64,000 nt of DNA from Pseudomonas sp. VD-NE ins (GCF_031882575.1 NZ_CP134772.1:5406501-5470500); one strand, 5' to 3'; counted from the first letter of the stretch, positions 1 to 10,480 are shown. Translations and numbers: made by a program. Notes: a model not told the origin generated them from the sequence alone.

Positions 1-178
1 TCACTTCACCGATCGAGCGCTTGAACAGCTCGGTGAACTCGACGATCGGCATGCGGATCTGCTTGTAACCGTAGTTATCCAGCAGACGCGCAACAGTGCC
101 CTCGAAATAACGCCACAGGGGGGTCTGTTCGGGCAGGATGTCGTTCATGCCACGAATGGCTTGCAGAGACTTGCTCAC
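1..178 (-). CDS. hisS: Histidyl-tRNA synthetase, N-terminal part (runs off the window)
   Basis: Only the first 59 codons are present; the gene continues beyond base 1. The start is read as GTG at 178, giving [20 protein letters not shown], the usual opening of bacterial HisRS, where the IRGMNDILP motif marks the entry to the class II catalytic domain. The enzyme charges tRNA-His in the cytoplasm. It lies 36 nt downstream of ispG on the same strand, so the two are probably co-transcribed. No in-frame ATG fits better than the GTG. Family identity is firm; the exact start is an inference from alignment memory. Confidence 0.93.
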   Translation of the reverse strand, partial: MSKSLQAIRGMNDILPEQTPLWRYFEGTVARLLDNYGYKQIRMPIVEFTELFKRSIGEV

Positions 179-214
179 TTTAAATCCTTAAATTCGTTCG
201 GCGTTCAGTCAGGC

Positions 215-1324
215 TCAGCCGCGCGCGATAACCGCAGCGTCAGCTTCGACCTTTTCGGCCGCTTTCTGGCGGATCAGCTTTTCCAGCTCGTCCACCAGAT
301 TGTCATTCGTCAGTTTCTGCGACGGCTTGCCGTCGATGTAAATCAGGTTTGGCGTGCCGCCGGTCAAGCCGATATGGGCTTCCTTGGCTTCGCCGGGGCC
401 GTTGACCACGCAACCGATCACCGCGACATCCAGCGGCACCAGCAGGTCTTCAAGACGCCCTTCCAGCTCGTTCATGGTTTTCACCACATCGAAGTTCTGC
501 CGCGAGCAGCTCGGGCAGGCGATGAAGTTGATGCCACGGGAACGCAGATGCAAAGACTTGAGAATGTCGTAACCGACCTTCACTTCCTCGACCGGGTCGG
601 CCGCCAGCGAGATGCGGATGGTATCGCCAATCCCCTCGGCGAGCAGCATACCTAGGCCCACGGCGGATTTCACTGTGCCCGAACGCAATCCACCGGCTTC
701 GGTGATGCCCAGGTGCAGCGGCTGAATGATTTCTTTCGCCAGCAAGCGGTAGGCTTCGACGGCCATGAACACGTCCGAGGCCTTAACGCTGACCTTGAAG
801 TTCTGGAAATTCAGGCGTTCGAGGTGTTCAACGTGGCGCAGAGCGGACTCGACCAGCGCGGCTGGGGTTGGCTCGCCGTATTTCTTTTGCAGGTCTTTTT
901 CCAGGGAACCGGCGTTGACGCCGATGCGGATCGGAATCCCGCGATCACGGGCGGCATCGACCACCGCACGAACACGATCTTCGCGACCGATGTTGCCCGG
1001 GTTGATACGCAGGCAGTCCACGCCCAGTTCGGCCACGCGCAGAGCGATCTTGTAGTCGAAGTGGATGTCGGCAACCAGCGGCACCTTGACCAGTTGCTTG
1101 ATCTTGCCGAACGCCTCGGCGGCGTCCATGTCCGGCACCGAAACGCGAACGATGTCGACGCCAGCGGCTTCCAGACGATTGATTTGCGCAACGGTGGCGG
1201 CAACGTCATTGGTGTCGCTGTTGGTCATGCTTTGCACAGCGATCGGCGCATCGCCGCCCACCGGTACGTTGCCGACCCAGATCTTGCGCGAAACGCGACG
1301 TTTGATTGGAGATTCGCCGTGCAT
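215..1324 (-). CDS. ispG: 4-hydroxy-3-methylbut-2-enyl diphosphate synthase (flavodoxin type)
   Basis: This is the penultimate enzyme of the MEP isoprenoid pathway; it reductively converts MEcPP to HMBPP with a [4Fe-4S] cluster. The 369-residue length is normal for the short, TIM-barrel plus cluster-domain form. The cluster ligands are visible in ACPSCSRQ near residue 270 and GCVVNGPGE near 305. The N-terminus [19 protein letters not shown] is typical. It sits between rodZ (3-nt gap) and hisS, a conserved order in gamma-proteobacteria. It depends on cluster supply such as that of the isc operon in this window. No oddities seen. Confidence 0.97.
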   Translation of the reverse strand: MHGESPIKRRVSRKIWVGNVPVGGDAPIAVQSMTNSDTNDVAATVAQINRLEAAGVDIVRVSVPDMDAAEAFGKIKQLVKVPLVADIHFDYKIALRVAELGVDCLRINPGNIGREDRVRAVVDAARDRGIPIRIGVNAGSLEKDLQKKYGEPTPAALVESALRHVEHLERLNFQNFKVSVKASDVFMAVEAYRLLAKEIIQPLHLGITEAGGLRSGTVKSAVGLGMLLAEGIGDTIRISLAADPVEEVKVGYDILKSLHLRSRGINFIACPSCSRQNFDVVKTMNELEGRLEDLLVPLDVAVIGCVVNGPGEAKEAHIGLTGGTPNLIYIDGKPSQKLTNDNLVDELEKLIRQKAAEKVEADAAVIARG

Positions 1325-1327
1325 GAC

Positions 1328-2356
1328 TTATTGACCCAACTTCAGGCGAGCAGTCTCGCCACTGGTGAACGGAGCGATATCGACCGGTTGGCCGTTGTAG
1401 CTGACCTGCGCGGCGCGGGCAACGCCCAGACGTACGTTAAGCGGCGGCTTGCCGGAAACGGTGACGCTATCGCCTTTATGCTTCAGACCACTGAAAATCA
1501 CTTTGCCACGGCCATCGGTCACTTGTGCCCAGCAATCGGCACTGAACTGCAGTTGTACCTGACCATCGCCAGCCACCGGAGCGGTTGCTTCTGCGGTCGC
1601 TGCCGGTGCAGCAGGAACGACCGGAGCGGTGACGGTCGGCGCTGGAGTGGTTGGCGCGGGGCTAGCCGGGGTAGCGACAACCGGCGCCGGTGTATGAACC
1701 GGCGCGGTCGGCGTTGCAGCCGGTGCTGCTGGAGCAGTTGCCGGAGCAGCGCCTTCTGCACCAGTCGATTCAGCCGTGGTTTCCGACTGAGGCAGTGCCA
1801 GCGCTGTAGAAGTATCGGCCTGATTTTCTTCGACAGCCTGATCTTCCGGCTCGTCAATCGGGTGAATCTGCGTCGTACCGTCAGCACCTTCGACTTCAAC
1901 GTGCTCAGGGGCTAGGGACGTCAGGTCCTTGGTGCGCTGGGAGGTCTGATCCTGCCACCAGACGAAACCGCCGCCGATGACCGCGATCAGCAACAGCAGG
2001 CTGACAATACGCAAAATGGTGTGGGATACCCGCACAGGCTCTTCGATACGGCCAAGGGCATGCACGTTGCTGCCCTGGGAGTCGGTACCGGTGGACTGGT
2101 CGAACTGCTGAACCAGAACGGTCTGGTCCATGCCGAGCAATTTGGCATAAGCGCGAATGTAACCGCGAGCGAAGGTATGCCCCGGCAGCTTGTCGAAAGC
2201 GCCGGCTTCAAGATTGCTCAGGGAAGTCACGGTGAGGTTGAGCTTGAGGGCCACTTCGGCCAGCGACCAGCCATTGCTTTCGCGGGCCTGGCGCAGGGTC
2301 TCACCGGGGTTAACGCGATTCGCTGCTACAACTTCGGGATGCGCCGCTTTCATCAT
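1328..2356 (-). CDS. rodZ: RodZ-like helix-turn-helix membrane protein
   Basis: This 342-residue protein has a cytoplasmic Cro/C1-type helix-turn-helix at about residues 18-75 (LRQARESNGWSLAEVA), one membrane segment at about 113-134, a Pro/Ala/Thr-rich periplasmic linker at about 190-265, and a C-terminal DUF4115-type domain to the end. This is the layout of RodZ, which links MreB to the elongation machinery and supports rod shape. The start ATG overlaps the pilW stop by 4 nt (ATGA), implying translational coupling. The linker is strongly low-complexity and probably varies between strains. The exact cell-shape role here is inferred from the family. Confidence 0.88.
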   Translation of the reverse strand: MMKAAHPEVVAANRVNPGETLRQARESNGWSLAEVALKLNLTVTSLSNLEAGAFDKLPGHTFARGYIRAYAKLLGMDQTVLVQQFDQSTGTDSQGSNVHALGRIEEPVRVSHTILRIVSLLLLIAVIGGGFVWWQDQTSQRTKDLTSLAPEHVEVEGADGTTQIHPIDEPEDQAVEENQADTSTALALPQSETTAESTGAEGAAPATAPAAPAATPTAPVHTPAPVVATPASPAPTTPAPTVTAPVVPAAPAATAEATAPVAGDGQVQLQFSADCWAQVTDGRGKVIFSGLKHKGDSVTVSGKPPLNVRLGVARAAQVSYNGQPVDIAPFTSGETARLKLGQ

Positions 2357-3111
2357 TGCTCCGACAGGTATTGCTGATATTCCGGCGTACCGGGATAGAG
2401 TCGTTTTAATTGCAGGCCATAACTGGCGGCCTTGTCGCGATCTTCAAACACTTTTGCCAGCCGAACGCCGAGCAATAGACTACGTGCATTTTGTTCGGTC
2501 AACTGGCTGAAACGGTCGTAATAGTCTCGCGCGGGCACATAATGCCTGTCTTCGAAAGACAACTCAGCCATTTCCAGCAATGCGCGCGGTTGTTGACGAT
2601 TCAAACGCAGTGCCTTTTCCAGCTGTTGCTGCGCCAGATCACGCTGACCAAGCTTTGCTGCCGTCATGCCGAGATTTTCGAACACACGCGAACGCTCAGG
2701 ATACAGGGTATCGGCGGCGGCCTGTTCAAAACGCTCGTAGGCTTCTTTAAAACGCTGTTGTTCGTAGAGAAAACTGCCGTAGTTGTTGAGAATGCGCGCA
2801 TCGGCGGGACGGGAGGACAAAGCCTTGCGGAAGTGTTCGTCGGCCAGCTCAGGCTCCATTTCGGACTGGAACACCAAGCCGAGGGCAGCGTTGGCGTCAG
2901 GATCGGAACCGTCGATTTCCAGCGCCTTCTTCAGCGGCACCTTGGCCCGCTCGGTCATGCCTTGCTGCAAGTATCCCAGCCCCAGCTGCACGTAGGCAGC
3001 CCGCGCTTCATCGCGGCCCTTGCTGGTCTTCATCGGGTTGTAGTCACCCGACAGGACACAACCAGCACACAGGCTGGCCAACAGCAACAGCAGCGCAAAG
3101 CGCAGGGACAT
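2353..3111 (-). CDS. pilW: Type IV pilus biogenesis/stability lipoprotein PilW (PilF)
   Basis: The 252-residue protein opens with a lipoprotein signal, with a lipobox ending at Cys18 (SLCAGC). The rest is a run of tetratricopeptide repeats (for example LGYLQQGMTERAKVPLKKAL and ALGLVFQSEMEPELADEHFR). PilW/PilF is the pilotin that carries the PilQ secretin to the outer membrane and helps it multimerise. It lies between rlmN (12-nt gap) and rodZ (4-nt overlap), its usual place in Pseudomonas. The pilus genes themselves are not in this window. Confidence 0.92.
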   Translation of the reverse strand: MSLRFALLLLLASLCAGCVLSGDYNPMKTSKGRDEARAAYVQLGLGYLQQGMTERAKVPLKKALEIDGSDPDANAALGLVFQSEMEPELADEHFRKALSSRPADARILNNYGSFLYEQQRFKEAYERFEQAAADTLYPERSRVFENLGMTAAKLGQRDLAQQQLEKALRLNRQQPRALLEMAELSFEDRHYVPARDYYDRFSQLTEQNARSLLLGVRLAKVFEDRDKAASYGLQLKRLYPGTPEYQQYLSEQ

Positions 3112-3123
3112 AGAGATCCTCTC

Positions 3124-4272
3124 TTAATTTGTGTTCGCGGCGTTCTGTGCCAGATCGCTGTCGGCGCTCAACTCACGCACGGCGATGTAACGTTCGCTGC
3201 GACGGGTGCGATCCAGCACCTGCCCTACCAATTGACCACATGCAGCGTCGATGTCTTCACCACGGGTGGTGCGGACAGTGACGTTGAAACCGGCCTGATG
3301 CAACTGATCCTGGAAACGACGGATCGCGTTGTTGCTCGGGCGCTCGTAACCGGAATGCGGGAACGGGTTGAACGGAATCAGGTTGATCTTGCACGGAATG
3401 TTCTTCAGCAGCTCGATCATCTCAACGGCGTGTTCAACCTTGTCGTTGATGTCCTTGAGCAAGGTGTACTCGATGGTCAGCACACGTTTCTCGCCAAGGG
3501 CGGACATGTAGCGCTGGCACGACTCGAGCAGCATCTTAAGCGGATATTTCTTGTTGATCGGCACCAATTGGTTACGCAATGCGTCATTCGGTGCGTGCAG
3601 CGACAACGCCAGGGACACGTCGATGTGCTTGGCCAGCTCATCGATCATCGGCACCACACCCGAGGTGGACAGGGTCACGCGGCGCTTGGAGATCCCGTAG
3701 CCGAGGTCATCCATCATCAGATGCATGGCGGCGACGACGTTGTCGAAGTTCAGCAGCGGCTCACCCATGCCCATCATCACCACGTTGGTGATGGCACGGT
3801 CGACGGTTGCCGGGACACTGCCGAAAGATTTGTTGGCAATCCACACCTGACCGATGACTTCGGCGGCGGTGAGGTTGCTATTGAAGCCTTGCTTGCCGGT
3901 GGAGCAGAAACTGCAATCCAGGGCACAGCCTGCCTGGGACGAAACGCACAGAGTGCCGCGTTTGCCCTGGGGAATGTATACGGTCTCGACGCAGCTGCCG
4001 GACGCCACGCGCACCACCCACTTACGGGTGCCGTCGCTGGAGATGTCCTCGCTGACCACTTCCGGACCACGGACCTCAGCAATAGCCTTGAGCTTGTCGC
4101 GCAAGGCCTTGCTGACGTTCGTCATGGCGTCGAAATCATCGACACCAAAGTGGTGAATCCATTTCATTACCTGACCGGCACGGAAACGCTTCTCCCCGAT
4201 TGAGTCGAAGAATTTTTCCATTTCCTGTTGAGTCAGACCCAGCAGGTTGGTTTTTACAGTCGATGTAGTCAT
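3124..4272 (-). CDS. rlmN: 23S rRNA/tRNA adenine-C2 methyltransferase RlmN
   Basis: A radical-SAM enzyme of 382 residues that methylates C2 of A2503 in 23S rRNA and of A37 in some tRNAs. The cluster motif CxxxCxxC is at Cys116, Cys120 and Cys123 (CALDCSFC). The SAM-binding GMGEPLLN segment and the DAACGQL motif with the second catalytic cysteine near the C-terminus are both visible. It stands 28 nt downstream of ndk and just upstream of pilW on the same strand. Length and motifs are all normal. Confidence 0.97.
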   Translation of the reverse strand: MTTSTVKTNLLGLTQQEMEKFFDSIGEKRFRAGQVMKWIHHFGVDDFDAMTNVSKALRDKLKAIAEVRGPEVVSEDISSDGTRKWVVRVASGSCVETVYIPQGKRGTLCVSSQAGCALDCSFCSTGKQGFNSNLTAAEVIGQVWIANKSFGSVPATVDRAITNVVMMGMGEPLLNFDNVVAAMHLMMDDLGYGISKRRVTLSTSGVVPMIDELAKHIDVSLALSLHAPNDALRNQLVPINKKYPLKMLLESCQRYMSALGEKRVLTIEYTLLKDINDKVEHAVEMIELLKNIPCKINLIPFNPFPHSGYERPSNNAIRRFQDQLHQAGFNVTVRTTRGEDIDAACGQLVGQVLDRTRRSERYIAVRELSADSDLAQNAANTN

Positions 4273-4300
4273 GGATTCACCTTCACTCTTAAGCCAATGC

Positions 4301-4726
4301 TTAGCGAGTGGTTACTTCAGTAGCTGCGAAGAAGTACGAGATTTCACGAGCAGCTGCGGCTTCGGAGTCCGAACCGTGAACAGCGTTGGCGTCGATGGAA
4401 TCAGCGAAGTCAGCGCGGATGGTGCCGGCAGCAGCTTCTTTAGGGTTGGTAGCGCCCATCAGCTCACGGTTCAGAGCGATAGCGTTTTCGCCTTCCAGAA
4501 CCTGAACAACAACAGGGCCGGAGATCATGAAAGCAACCAGGTCGCCGAAGAAACCACGAGCGCTGTGCTCAGCGTAGAAGCCTTCAGCTTCAGCTTTGGA
4601 CAGTTGCTTCAGTTTCGAAGCTACAACGCGCAGGCCGGCTTTTTCGAAACGAGTGGTGATTTCGCCGATGACGTTTTTTGCAACAGCGTCAGGCTTGATG
4701 ATGGAGAAAGTGCGTTGAACAGCCAT
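4301..4726 (-). CDS. ndk: Nucleoside diphosphate kinase
   Basis: A 141-residue cytoplasmic enzyme that balances nucleoside triphosphate pools by phosphate transfer through a phosphohistidine. The active-site His is at residue 117 in NAVHGSDS, and the N-terminus [12 protein letters not shown] is the family signature. The start ATG follows GGAGTTACACC. Its promoter region coincides with the isc operon terminator (see that site). rlmN follows 28 nt downstream, so the two may share a transcript. Confidence 0.97.
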   Translation of the reverse strand: MAVQRTFSIIKPDAVAKNVIGEITTRFEKAGLRVVASKLKQLSKAEAEGFYAEHSARGFFGDLVAFMISGPVVVQVLEGENAIALNRELMGATNPKEAAAGTIRADFADSIDANAVHGSDSEAAAAREISYFFAATEVTTR

Positions 4727-4754
4727 GGTGTAACTCCAGAAACAGTAATTTGCG

Positions 4755-4790
4755 AAAAATTAAACCCGCGAATTATACGCGGGTTCTTGG
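4755..4790 (-). terminator. Rho-independent terminator of the isc operon, with a TATAAT in its loop
   Basis: An 8-bp stem (AACCCGCG at 4763-4770 with CGCGGGTT at 4778-4785) closes a 7-nt loop. On the minus strand it is followed by TTAATTTTT, giving a plausible terminator 24 nt after iscX. The loop together with the first stem base reads TATAAT on the minus strand (4772-4777), 46 nt upstream of the ndk start, so the same bases may be the -10 box of the ndk promoter. A weak -35 candidate (TTAGGC) lies 18 nt upstream. Confidence 0.65.
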
Positions 4791-4813
4791 GTATTGCCTA
4801 ACCTGCGAGACGA

Positions 4814-5014
4814 TCAGTCCAATTCTTTGGCCCAGAGCTCCTGAACCGCCTCCAGCACCTTCTCGCCGACACGGCCAGAAGTGCTATCGAAGTCAGGCAG
4901 TTCCAGGATCATCTGCTGCAAACGGACAAAACCTACAGAATATGGATCGATCCCGTCATGGGCCTCGGCCAGTTCTTCTGCAATACGTTGAACATCATTC
5001 CAACCGTAGCTCAT
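4814..5014 (-). CDS. iscX: Fe-S cluster assembly protein IscX
   Basis: A 66-residue acidic protein (SYGWNDVQRIAEELAEAH at the start) that matches IscX, the last gene of isc operons. The family binds IscS and iron and tunes the rate of cluster synthesis. It lies 14 nt after fdx and is the final gene before the hairpin terminator. The full family length of about 66 residues is kept. Confidence 0.94.
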   Translation of the reverse strand: MSYGWNDVQRIAEELAEAHDGIDPYSVGFVRLQQMILELPDFDSTSGRVGEKVLEAVQELWAKELD

Positions 5015-5028
5015 GACAGTCTTACCAG

Positions 5029-5370
5029 TCAGTGCGGCGCTTCGGCCGCATGGTTAAGCGAATATTTCGGAATTTCGACGGTGATGTCTTCTTCACCGAC
5101 GATCGCCTGGCAAGCCAGACGCGATTGCGCTTCCAGGCCCCAGGCGCGATCGAGGAAGTCTTCTTCCAGCTCATCAGCCTCTTCCATCGAGTCGAAACCC
5201 TCGCGGATGATGCAGTGGCAGGTGGTGCAAGCGCAGACGCCGCCGCAGGCGCTTTCCATCTCGATGTGGTGTTCGTGGGCCAGTTCGAGAATCGAGGTGC
5301 CGGGCGCAGCCTCGACCACCATGCCTTCAGGGCAGAACTTCTCGTGGGGCAGAAAAATGACCTGCGGCAT
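5029..5370 (-). CDS. fdx: ISC-system [2Fe-2S] ferredoxin
   Basis: A 113-residue adrenodoxin-type ferredoxin that gives electrons to cluster assembly on IscU. The ligands are Cys42, Cys48, Cys51 and Cys87 (CGGVCACTTCHC, then RLACQA). The start ATG overlaps the hscA stop, which points to translational coupling. It occupies its standard place between hscA and iscX. Confidence 0.96.
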   Translation of the reverse strand: MPQVIFLPHEKFCPEGMVVEAAPGTSILELAHEHHIEMESACGGVCACTTCHCIIREGFDSMEEADELEEDFLDRAWGLEAQSRLACQAIVGEEDITVEIPKYSLNHAAEAPH

Positions 5371-7235
5371 CAGATATCCTCGATTTCATTCAGATTGCGC
5401 CCCGACAGAGCGGCTTTCACCGTCAGATCCATGCGGCGGGCAGCAAAAGCATCGGTCACTTGCGACAGACGCTTGGTCTGCTGCTCGATGGCGTAACCAT
5501 CGGTACCTTTCATCAGTTCGGCCAGTTCCTGCAGTTGCAGGTCGATAACCATGCGCTCTTCGGCGTCGAGCAGACGCTCGCCATCCACCTCCAGAGCGCC
5601 CTGCACCGCTTCGATCAGGCGCTGGGCATCGACTTGCTGCTCGCGAAGAACGCGGGCGACCTTGTCGTCGTTGGCGTGCTGGAACGAATCTTTCAGCATC
5701 TTGGCGATTTCGCCGTCGGTCAGACCGTAGGACGGCTTGACCTGAATGCTCGCCTCAACGCCCGAACCCAGTTCACGCGCGGAAACACTGAGCAGACCGT
5801 CGGCATCGACCTGGAAGGTCACGCGAATCTTCGCTGCACCGGCCACCATCGCTGGGATGCCACGCAATTCGAAGCGCGCCAGGGAACGGCAGTCGCTGAT
5901 CAGCTCGCGCTCGCCCTGCAATACGTGGATCGCCATGGCCGACTGGCCATCTTTGTACGTAGTGAAATCCTGCGCGCGAGCGACGGGGATAGTGGTGTTG
6001 CGCGGAATCACCTTCTCCATCAGCCCGCCCATGGTTTCCAGCCCCAGGGACAGCGGAATCACGTCGAGCAGCAGCAGTTCACCGCCATCGCGCTTGTTGC
6101 CAGCCAGGGTATCGGCCTGGATCGCAGCACCGATGGCCACCACTTGATCCGGGTCGATTTCAGTCAGAGGCTGACGACCGAAGGCTTCAGCAACGGCTTC
6201 GCGAACACGCGGAACGCGGGTCGAACCGCCGACCATGACCACGGCGTGCACGTCTTCCAGCTCGACACCGGAATCGCGAACGGCGCGGCGGCAGGCTTTC
6301 AGGCTGCGCGCGACCATTGGCTCGATCAGCGCATCGAAAGCTTCGCGGGTCAGCGGCGCTTTCCAGTCGCCGTAGGCCACTTCAACGCTCGCCGCATCGG
6401 TCAGGGCTTCTTTGGCCGCGCAAGCGGTTTGCAGCAGATTGCGTTGTGCACCTGGATCGAGATCGGCGGACAGGCCCGCGTTCTCGATGATCCAGCCAGC
6501 AATCGCGTGGTCAAAGTCGTCGCCGCCCAGCGCGCTGTCGCCGCCCGTGGCCAGAACTTCGAAAACACCGCCAGTCAGACGCAGAATCGAAATATCGAAA
6601 GTACCGCCGCCCAGATCATAAATAGCGACCAGGCCTTCAGCATGCTGATCCAGACCGTACGCCACAGCGGCGGCAGTCGGCTCATTGAGCAGGCGCAGCA
6701 CGTTCAGTCCGGCCAATTTGGCCGCATCTTTGGTGGCTTGACGCTGAGCATCGTCGAAATACGCCGGAACGGTGATCACCGCACCCACCAGTTCGCCACC
6801 CAACGTCGCTTCAGCGCGCTGACGCAGGACCTTGAGGATATCGGCGGAGACTTCGACCGGGCTTTTCGGGCCTTGCACGGTGTCGATGAACGGCATGTGC
6901 GACTCGCCACCGACAAAGCGGTATGGCAGTTGCTCGCCCAATTGCTTGACGTCGGACAGACCGCGTCCCATCAAGCGCTTGACCGACAGCACGGTGTTCA
7001 ACGGATCGGAAGCAGCAGCCAGCTTGGCCGACTCGCCGACTTCAACGCGATCGGCGTGATAACGCACGGCGGACGGCAGGATGACCTGCCCGTTTGCGTC
7101 AGCCAACGGCTCGGAAAGACCACTGCGCAACGCAGCGACCAGCGAATTGGTAGTGCCCAAGTCGATCCCCACAGCCAGACGACGCTGGTGCGGTTGAGGA
7201 CTTTGGCCGGGTTCGGCGATCTGCAGTAGGGCCAT
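5370..7235 (-). CDS. hscA: Hsp70-type chaperone HscA
   Basis: This 621-residue chaperone is dedicated to Fe-S assembly. With its J-protein HscB it binds the LPPVK motif of IscU and drives cluster transfer. The nucleotide-binding domain starts with [15 protein letters not shown], contains the phosphate-binding [14 protein letters not shown], and ends near residue 385; the substrate-binding domain follows. The stop codon overlaps the fdx start, and hscB lies 51 nt upstream. Length is normal for the specialised HscA family, which lacks the DnaK C-terminal tail. Confidence 0.97.
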   Translation of the reverse strand: MALLQIAEPGQSPQPHQRRLAVGIDLGTTNSLVAALRSGLSEPLADANGQVILPSAVRYHADRVEVGESAKLAAASDPLNTVLSVKRLMGRGLSDVKQLGEQLPYRFVGGESHMPFIDTVQGPKSPVEVSADILKVLRQRAEATLGGELVGAVITVPAYFDDAQRQATKDAAKLAGLNVLRLLNEPTAAAVAYGLDQHAEGLVAIYDLGGGTFDISILRLTGGVFEVLATGGDSALGGDDFDHAIAGWIIENAGLSADLDPGAQRNLLQTACAAKEALTDAASVEVAYGDWKAPLTREAFDALIEPMVARSLKACRRAVRDSGVELEDVHAVVMVGGSTRVPRVREAVAEAFGRQPLTEIDPDQVVAIGAAIQADTLAGNKRDGGELLLLDVIPLSLGLETMGGLMEKVIPRNTTIPVARAQDFTTYKDGQSAMAIHVLQGERELISDCRSLARFELRGIPAMVAGAAKIRVTFQVDADGLLSVSARELGSGVEASIQVKPSYGLTDGEIAKMLKDSFQHANDDKVARVLREQQVDAQRLIEAVQGALEVDGERLLDAEERMVIDLQLQELAELMKGTDGYAIEQQTKRLSQVTDAFAARRMDLTVKAALSGRNLNEIEDI

Positions 7236-7286
7236 CGTGATCAGGACTTATCTGTATATCAGGCGTGCGACCGGAGCGGCACTGGG

Positions 7287-7808
7287 TTAATCGTCGAGGC
7301 GCTCTTCTAACTGGCGCACTTCGTAGGTGAGCTTGTCGAGGAACTGCATGCGCCGCATCAGGCGTTCGGCCTGTTCGCGTTGCGCTGCGTCATCCCAACA
7401 GGCTGCGAAGCTTTCATTGAGTTCTTCCTGAGCCACTTTCAAGCGTCGCTTGAACACCGCGACACCGTCGAGGTCGGCACTGTCCTGGAGGTCTTCGAGC
7501 TCTTCGCGCCATTGCATCTGCTGCAGAAGAAACTCGGGATCATGGACCGTGACTTCCATCGGCACTTCATGCCCGCTGATGGTCAGCAGGTAGCGTGCGC
7601 GCTGGGCCGGACTCTTGAGCGTCTGATAGGCGTCGTTGAGCCGTGCAGACTGCTCGAGTGCCGACCGCTGCTCACGCTCGGAAGCGTCGGCAAAGCGGTC
7701 AGGATGAACGCCGCGCGCCAACTCACGATAGCGCGTGGCCAACTGCTCGAGATCCAGACGGAAACCCGGTTGCAGCTCGAATAAAGCGAAATGACAAGGA
7801 ATACCCAC
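7287..7808 (-). CDS. hscB: J-domain co-chaperone HscB
   Basis: A 173-residue J-protein that delivers IscU to HscA. The HPD triad is at residues 35-37, and the C-terminal three-helix domain that holds IscU follows. I read the start as GTG at 7808, preceded by GAGG, because this gives the family length and leaves an 8-nt gap after iscA. An ATG at 7847 would extend into iscA and add residues unlike the family. Part of the isc operon. Confidence 0.93.
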   Translation of the reverse strand: MGIPCHFALFELQPGFRLDLEQLATRYRELARGVHPDRFADASEREQRSALEQSARLNDAYQTLKSPAQRARYLLTISGHEVPMEVTVHDPEFLLQQMQWREELEDLQDSADLDGVAVFKRRLKVAQEELNESFAACWDDAAQREQAERLMRRMQFLDKLTYEVRQLEERLDD

Positions 7809-7816
7809 GACAAGCC

Positions 7817-8140
7817 TCAGATGTTGAAGCTTTCGCCGCAGCCACATTCACCGCGTACGTTGGGGTTGTTGAACTTGAAGCCTTCGTTCAACCCTTCCTT
7901 GACGAAATCGAGCTCGGTGCCGTCCAGGTAGGCGAGGCTTTTCGGGTCGATGATCACTTTTTCGCCGTGACTCTCGAACACCTGATCCTCTGCAACCACC
8001 TCGTCGACAAACTCCAGCACGTAGGCAAGGCCGGAACAGCCTGTGGTGCGAACACCCAGACGAATCCCTTCACCTTTGCCGCGCCCGTCGAGGGAGCGCC
8101 GCACGTGTCGAGCAGCCGCTTCTGTCATGCTGATAGCCAT
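7817..8140 (-). CDS. iscA: A-type Fe-S carrier IscA
   Basis: A 107-residue A-type carrier thought to pass clusters to target apoproteins. The three conserved cysteines are Cys35 (TTGCSG), Cys99 and Cys101 (ECGCGES). I chose the ATG at 8140 ([12 protein letters not shown]), the usual start; an upstream in-frame ATG at 8164 would add eight unconserved residues. It lies 34 nt after iscU. Confidence 0.96.
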   Translation of the reverse strand: MAISMTEAAARHVRRSLDGRGKGEGIRLGVRTTGCSGLAYVLEFVDEVVAEDQVFESHGEKVIIDPKSLAYLDGTELDFVKEGLNEGFKFNNPNVRGECGCGESFNI

Positions 8141-8174
8141 CGGTGACTCCTTACTCGTCGCCAAATCCAGAAAG

Positions 8175-8561
8175 TCAGATCAAGCCTTTCTTCTGCTTGT
8201 AATCGCGAACAGCCGCCTTGATAGCGTCTTCAGCCAGTACCGAGCAGTGAATTTTCACTGGCGGCAGGGCCAGTTCTTCGGCCAACTGAGTGTTCTTGAT
8301 GGTTTCTGCTTCGTCCAGGGTCTTGCCCTTCATCCACTCGGTGGCGAGGGAGCTGGAAGCGATAGCCGAACCGCAGCCGTAGGTCTTGAACTTGGCATCT
8401 TCGATGATGCCAGCGTCGTTGACCTTGATTTGCAGACGCATCACGTCGCCGCACGCCGGTGCGCCGACCATACCGGTGCCGACATCAGGATCTTCCGCGT
8501 TCATCTTGCCGACGTTGCGCGGGTTTTCGTAGTGGTCGATGACCTTTTCGCTGTAAGCCAT
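8175..8561 (-). CDS. iscU: Fe-S cluster scaffold IscU
   Basis: The 128-residue scaffold on which IscS sulfur and iron are joined. The cluster ligands Cys37, Cys63 and Cys106 are present, as is the HscA recognition motif LPPVKIHCS at about residues 99-107. The start [14 protein letters not shown] is the family standard; a slightly longer reading from 8570 is less likely. About 100 nt separate it from iscS, and this spacer could fold around CCGCCAGA/GCGGCGG. Confidence 0.97.
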   Translation of the reverse strand: MAYSEKVIDHYENPRNVGKMNAEDPDVGTGMVGAPACGDVMRLQIKVNDAGIIEDAKFKTYGCGSAIASSSLATEWMKGKTLDEAETIKNTQLAEELALPPVKIHCSVLAEDAIKAAVRDYKQKKGLI

Positions 8562-8662
8562 GATTCTCAATCCTCACTCATCAGGGCCGCTCTTGAGACC
8601 CTGCAACTGCGCTGCGTAAACCGCCGCGTCGCTACAGGATCTGTATCTGGCGGCTTCTATAT

Positions 8663-9877
8663 TTAGTGTGCCGCCCACTCGATTTTCGAGATATCGACGC
8701 CGTCTTTGTACATGTCCCACAGCGGCGACAGAGCGCGCAGCTTGGTAACGGCCTCGCAGACTTTCTGCGCGGCGTAGTCGATTTCTTCTTCGGTGGTGAA
8801 ACGGCCGAAGGTGAAGCGGATCGAACTGTGTGCCAGTTCGTCGTTGCGGCCCAGGGCGCGCAGTACGTACGAAGGCTCCAGCGACGCCGAGGTGCACGCC
8901 GAACCGGACGATACCGCCAGATCCTTGAGCGCCATGATCAGCGACTCGCCTTCAACGTAGTTGAAGCTCAGGTTCAGGTTGTGCGGAACGCGGGCGGTCA
9001 GGCTGCCGTTGACGTACAGCTCTTCCAGATGCTCGACCTGCTTGTAGAAACGGTCGCTCAAGGCTTTGATACGGACGTTTTCGGCAGCCATGTCTTCTTT
9101 GGCTACACGGAACGCTTCGCCCATGCCGACGATCTGGTGGGTCGCCAGAGTGCCGGAACGCATGCCGCGCTCGTGACCGCCGCCGTGCATGGTCGCTTCG
9201 ATGCGCACACGCGGCTTGCGGCTGACGTACAGCGCGCCGATGCCTTTAGGGCCGTAGGTTTTGTGGGCGGAGAACGACATCATGTCGACTTTCAGCTTCT
9301 GCAGGTCGATGTCGACCTTGCCAGTGGACTGAGCAGCGTCGACGTGGAACAGAACGCCCTTGGCGCGGAGCATTTCGCCAATAGCGGCGATGTCGTTGAC
9401 GGTGCCGATTTCGTTGTTCACGTGCATCACGGAGACCAGGATGGTGTCTTCGCGCAGTGCAGCTTCAATCATGGCCGGGGTGATCAGACCGTCTTCGGTC
9501 GGCTCGAGGTAGGTGACCTCAAAACCTTCACGCTCCAGTTGGCGCATGGTGTCGAGGACAGCCTTGTGCTCAATCTTCGAGGTGATCAGGTGCTTGCCCT
9601 TGGAGCCGTAGAAATGCGCCGCACCCTTGATTGCCAGGTTGTCGGATTCGGTAGCGCCTGAGGTCCAGACGATTTCGCGCGGGTCGGCATTGACCAAATC
9701 GGCCACCTGACGACGGGCGTTTTCGACGGACTCTTCAGCTTTCCAGCCGAACACGTGGGAACGGGACGCCGGGTTACCGAAGTTTCCGTCAACCAGCAGG
9801 CATTCACTCATTTTTTGCGCAACACGCGGATCAACCGGGGTGGTCGCAGAGTAATCAAGGTAAATCGGCAATTTCAT
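8663..9877 (-). CDS. iscS: Cysteine desulfurase IscS
   Basis: A PLP-dependent enzyme of 404 residues that takes sulfur from cysteine for Fe-S clusters and for tRNA thiolation. The PLP lysine is Lys206 (SAHKTYGP) and the persulfide cysteine is Cys328 (SSGSACTS), the same numbering as in E. coli. It lies 47 nt after iscR. Cysteine supply links it to cysE upstream. Confidence 0.98.
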   Translation of the reverse strand: MKLPIYLDYSATTPVDPRVAQKMSECLLVDGNFGNPASRSHVFGWKAEESVENARRQVADLVNADPREIVWTSGATESDNLAIKGAAHFYGSKGKHLITSKIEHKAVLDTMRQLEREGFEVTYLEPTEDGLITPAMIEAALREDTILVSVMHVNNEIGTVNDIAAIGEMLRAKGVLFHVDAAQSTGKVDIDLQKLKVDMMSFSAHKTYGPKGIGALYVSRKPRVRIEATMHGGGHERGMRSGTLATHQIVGMGEAFRVAKEDMAAENVRIKALSDRFYKQVEHLEELYVNGSLTARVPHNLNLSFNYVEGESLIMALKDLAVSSGSACTSASLEPSYVLRALGRNDELAHSSIRFTFGRFTTEEEIDYAAQKVCEAVTKLRALSPLWDMYKDGVDISKIEWAAH

Positions 9878-9924
9878 GGACTATCTCCTAAATCAGGGCT
9901 GGCGTGCCGCTAGCTCTCTGGCTG

Positions 9925-10416
9925 TCATTCGACGGCGGACGCTTCAATCTTGTCCAGGCGTGGCGCCTTGCTATTGCAACGGCGCTGGTCCTGACGCTGG
10001 GCTACTTCTTGCACCTCACGGCGAGTCACAAGATCAGCCAAGCTGATACCACTTAGAAATTCGTGAATCTGCAGGCTCAAATCGCACCACAGATGATGGG
10101 TCAGGCAGGTGTCGCCGGAATGGCAATCGCCCTGGCCCTGGCATTTGGTGGCATCAACCGATTCGTTTACCGCATCGATCACCTGAGCAACCTGGATGCC
10201 CTGCATGTCGCGGGACAACTGGTAGCCACCACCCGGGCCGCGAACACTGGAAACCAGGTTGCTGCGACGCAGCTTGGCGAACAGCTGTTCGAGGTAGGAC
10301 AGGGAGATGCCTTGGCGCTCGGAGATATCGGCCAGGGACACGGGCCCGTGCTGCGCGTGCAACGCCAGGTCAAGCATGGCGGTCACGGCGTATCGGCCTT
10401 TTGTAGTCAGTCGCAT
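9925..10416 (-). CDS. iscR: Rrf2-family Fe-S regulator IscR
   Basis: A 163-residue winged-helix regulator holding a [2Fe-2S] cluster through Cys92, Cys98, Cys104 and probably His107. The holo form represses the isc operon at type 1 sites, so transcription rises when clusters are scarce. Two such sites lie just upstream (10456-10506), consistent with self-repression. It is the first gene of the iscRSUA-hscBA-fdx-iscX operon. Confidence 0.97.
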   Translation of the reverse strand: MRLTTKGRYAVTAMLDLALHAQHGPVSLADISERQGISLSYLEQLFAKLRRSNLVSSVRGPGGGYQLSRDMQGIQVAQVIDAVNESVDATKCQGQGDCHSGDTCLTHHLWCDLSLQIHEFLSGISLADLVTRREVQEVAQRQDQRRCNSKAPRLDKIEASAVE

Positions 10417-10447
10417 GGACAGTTACCACGGAGTTCAGAATGGGGCG

Positions 10448-10476
10448 AGTATGCAATTCCCGAGTATTTAAGTCAA
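10448..10476 (-). promoter_or_regulatory. Predicted isc operon promoter (sigma-70 type)
   Basis: On the minus strand TTGACT (10471-10476) is followed after 17 nt by CATACT (10448-10453), a good -35/-10 pair 32 nt before the iscR start. The -35 box and spacer lie inside the first IscR-type operator, as expected for repression by holo-IscR. Confidence 0.65.
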
Positions 10477-10480
10477 CTTT
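10456..10480 (-). promoter_or_regulatory. IscR type 1 operator, proximal
   Basis: A 25-bp site that reads on the minus strand AAAGTTGACTTAAA followed by TACTCGGGAAT. It keeps the GAC and ACTCGG core of type 1 IscR boxes (partial dyad around an A/T centre) and overlaps the predicted -35 and spacer of the isc promoter. Confidence 0.7.

Noticed and set aside
2491..4203. A 570-codon open frame on the plus strand
   Set aside because: It is antisense to pilW and rlmN, crosses their junction, and has no recognisable domain.
5460..7229. A 589-codon open frame on the plus strand
   Set aside because: It is the exact antisense of hscA; the real gene has all Hsp70 motifs.
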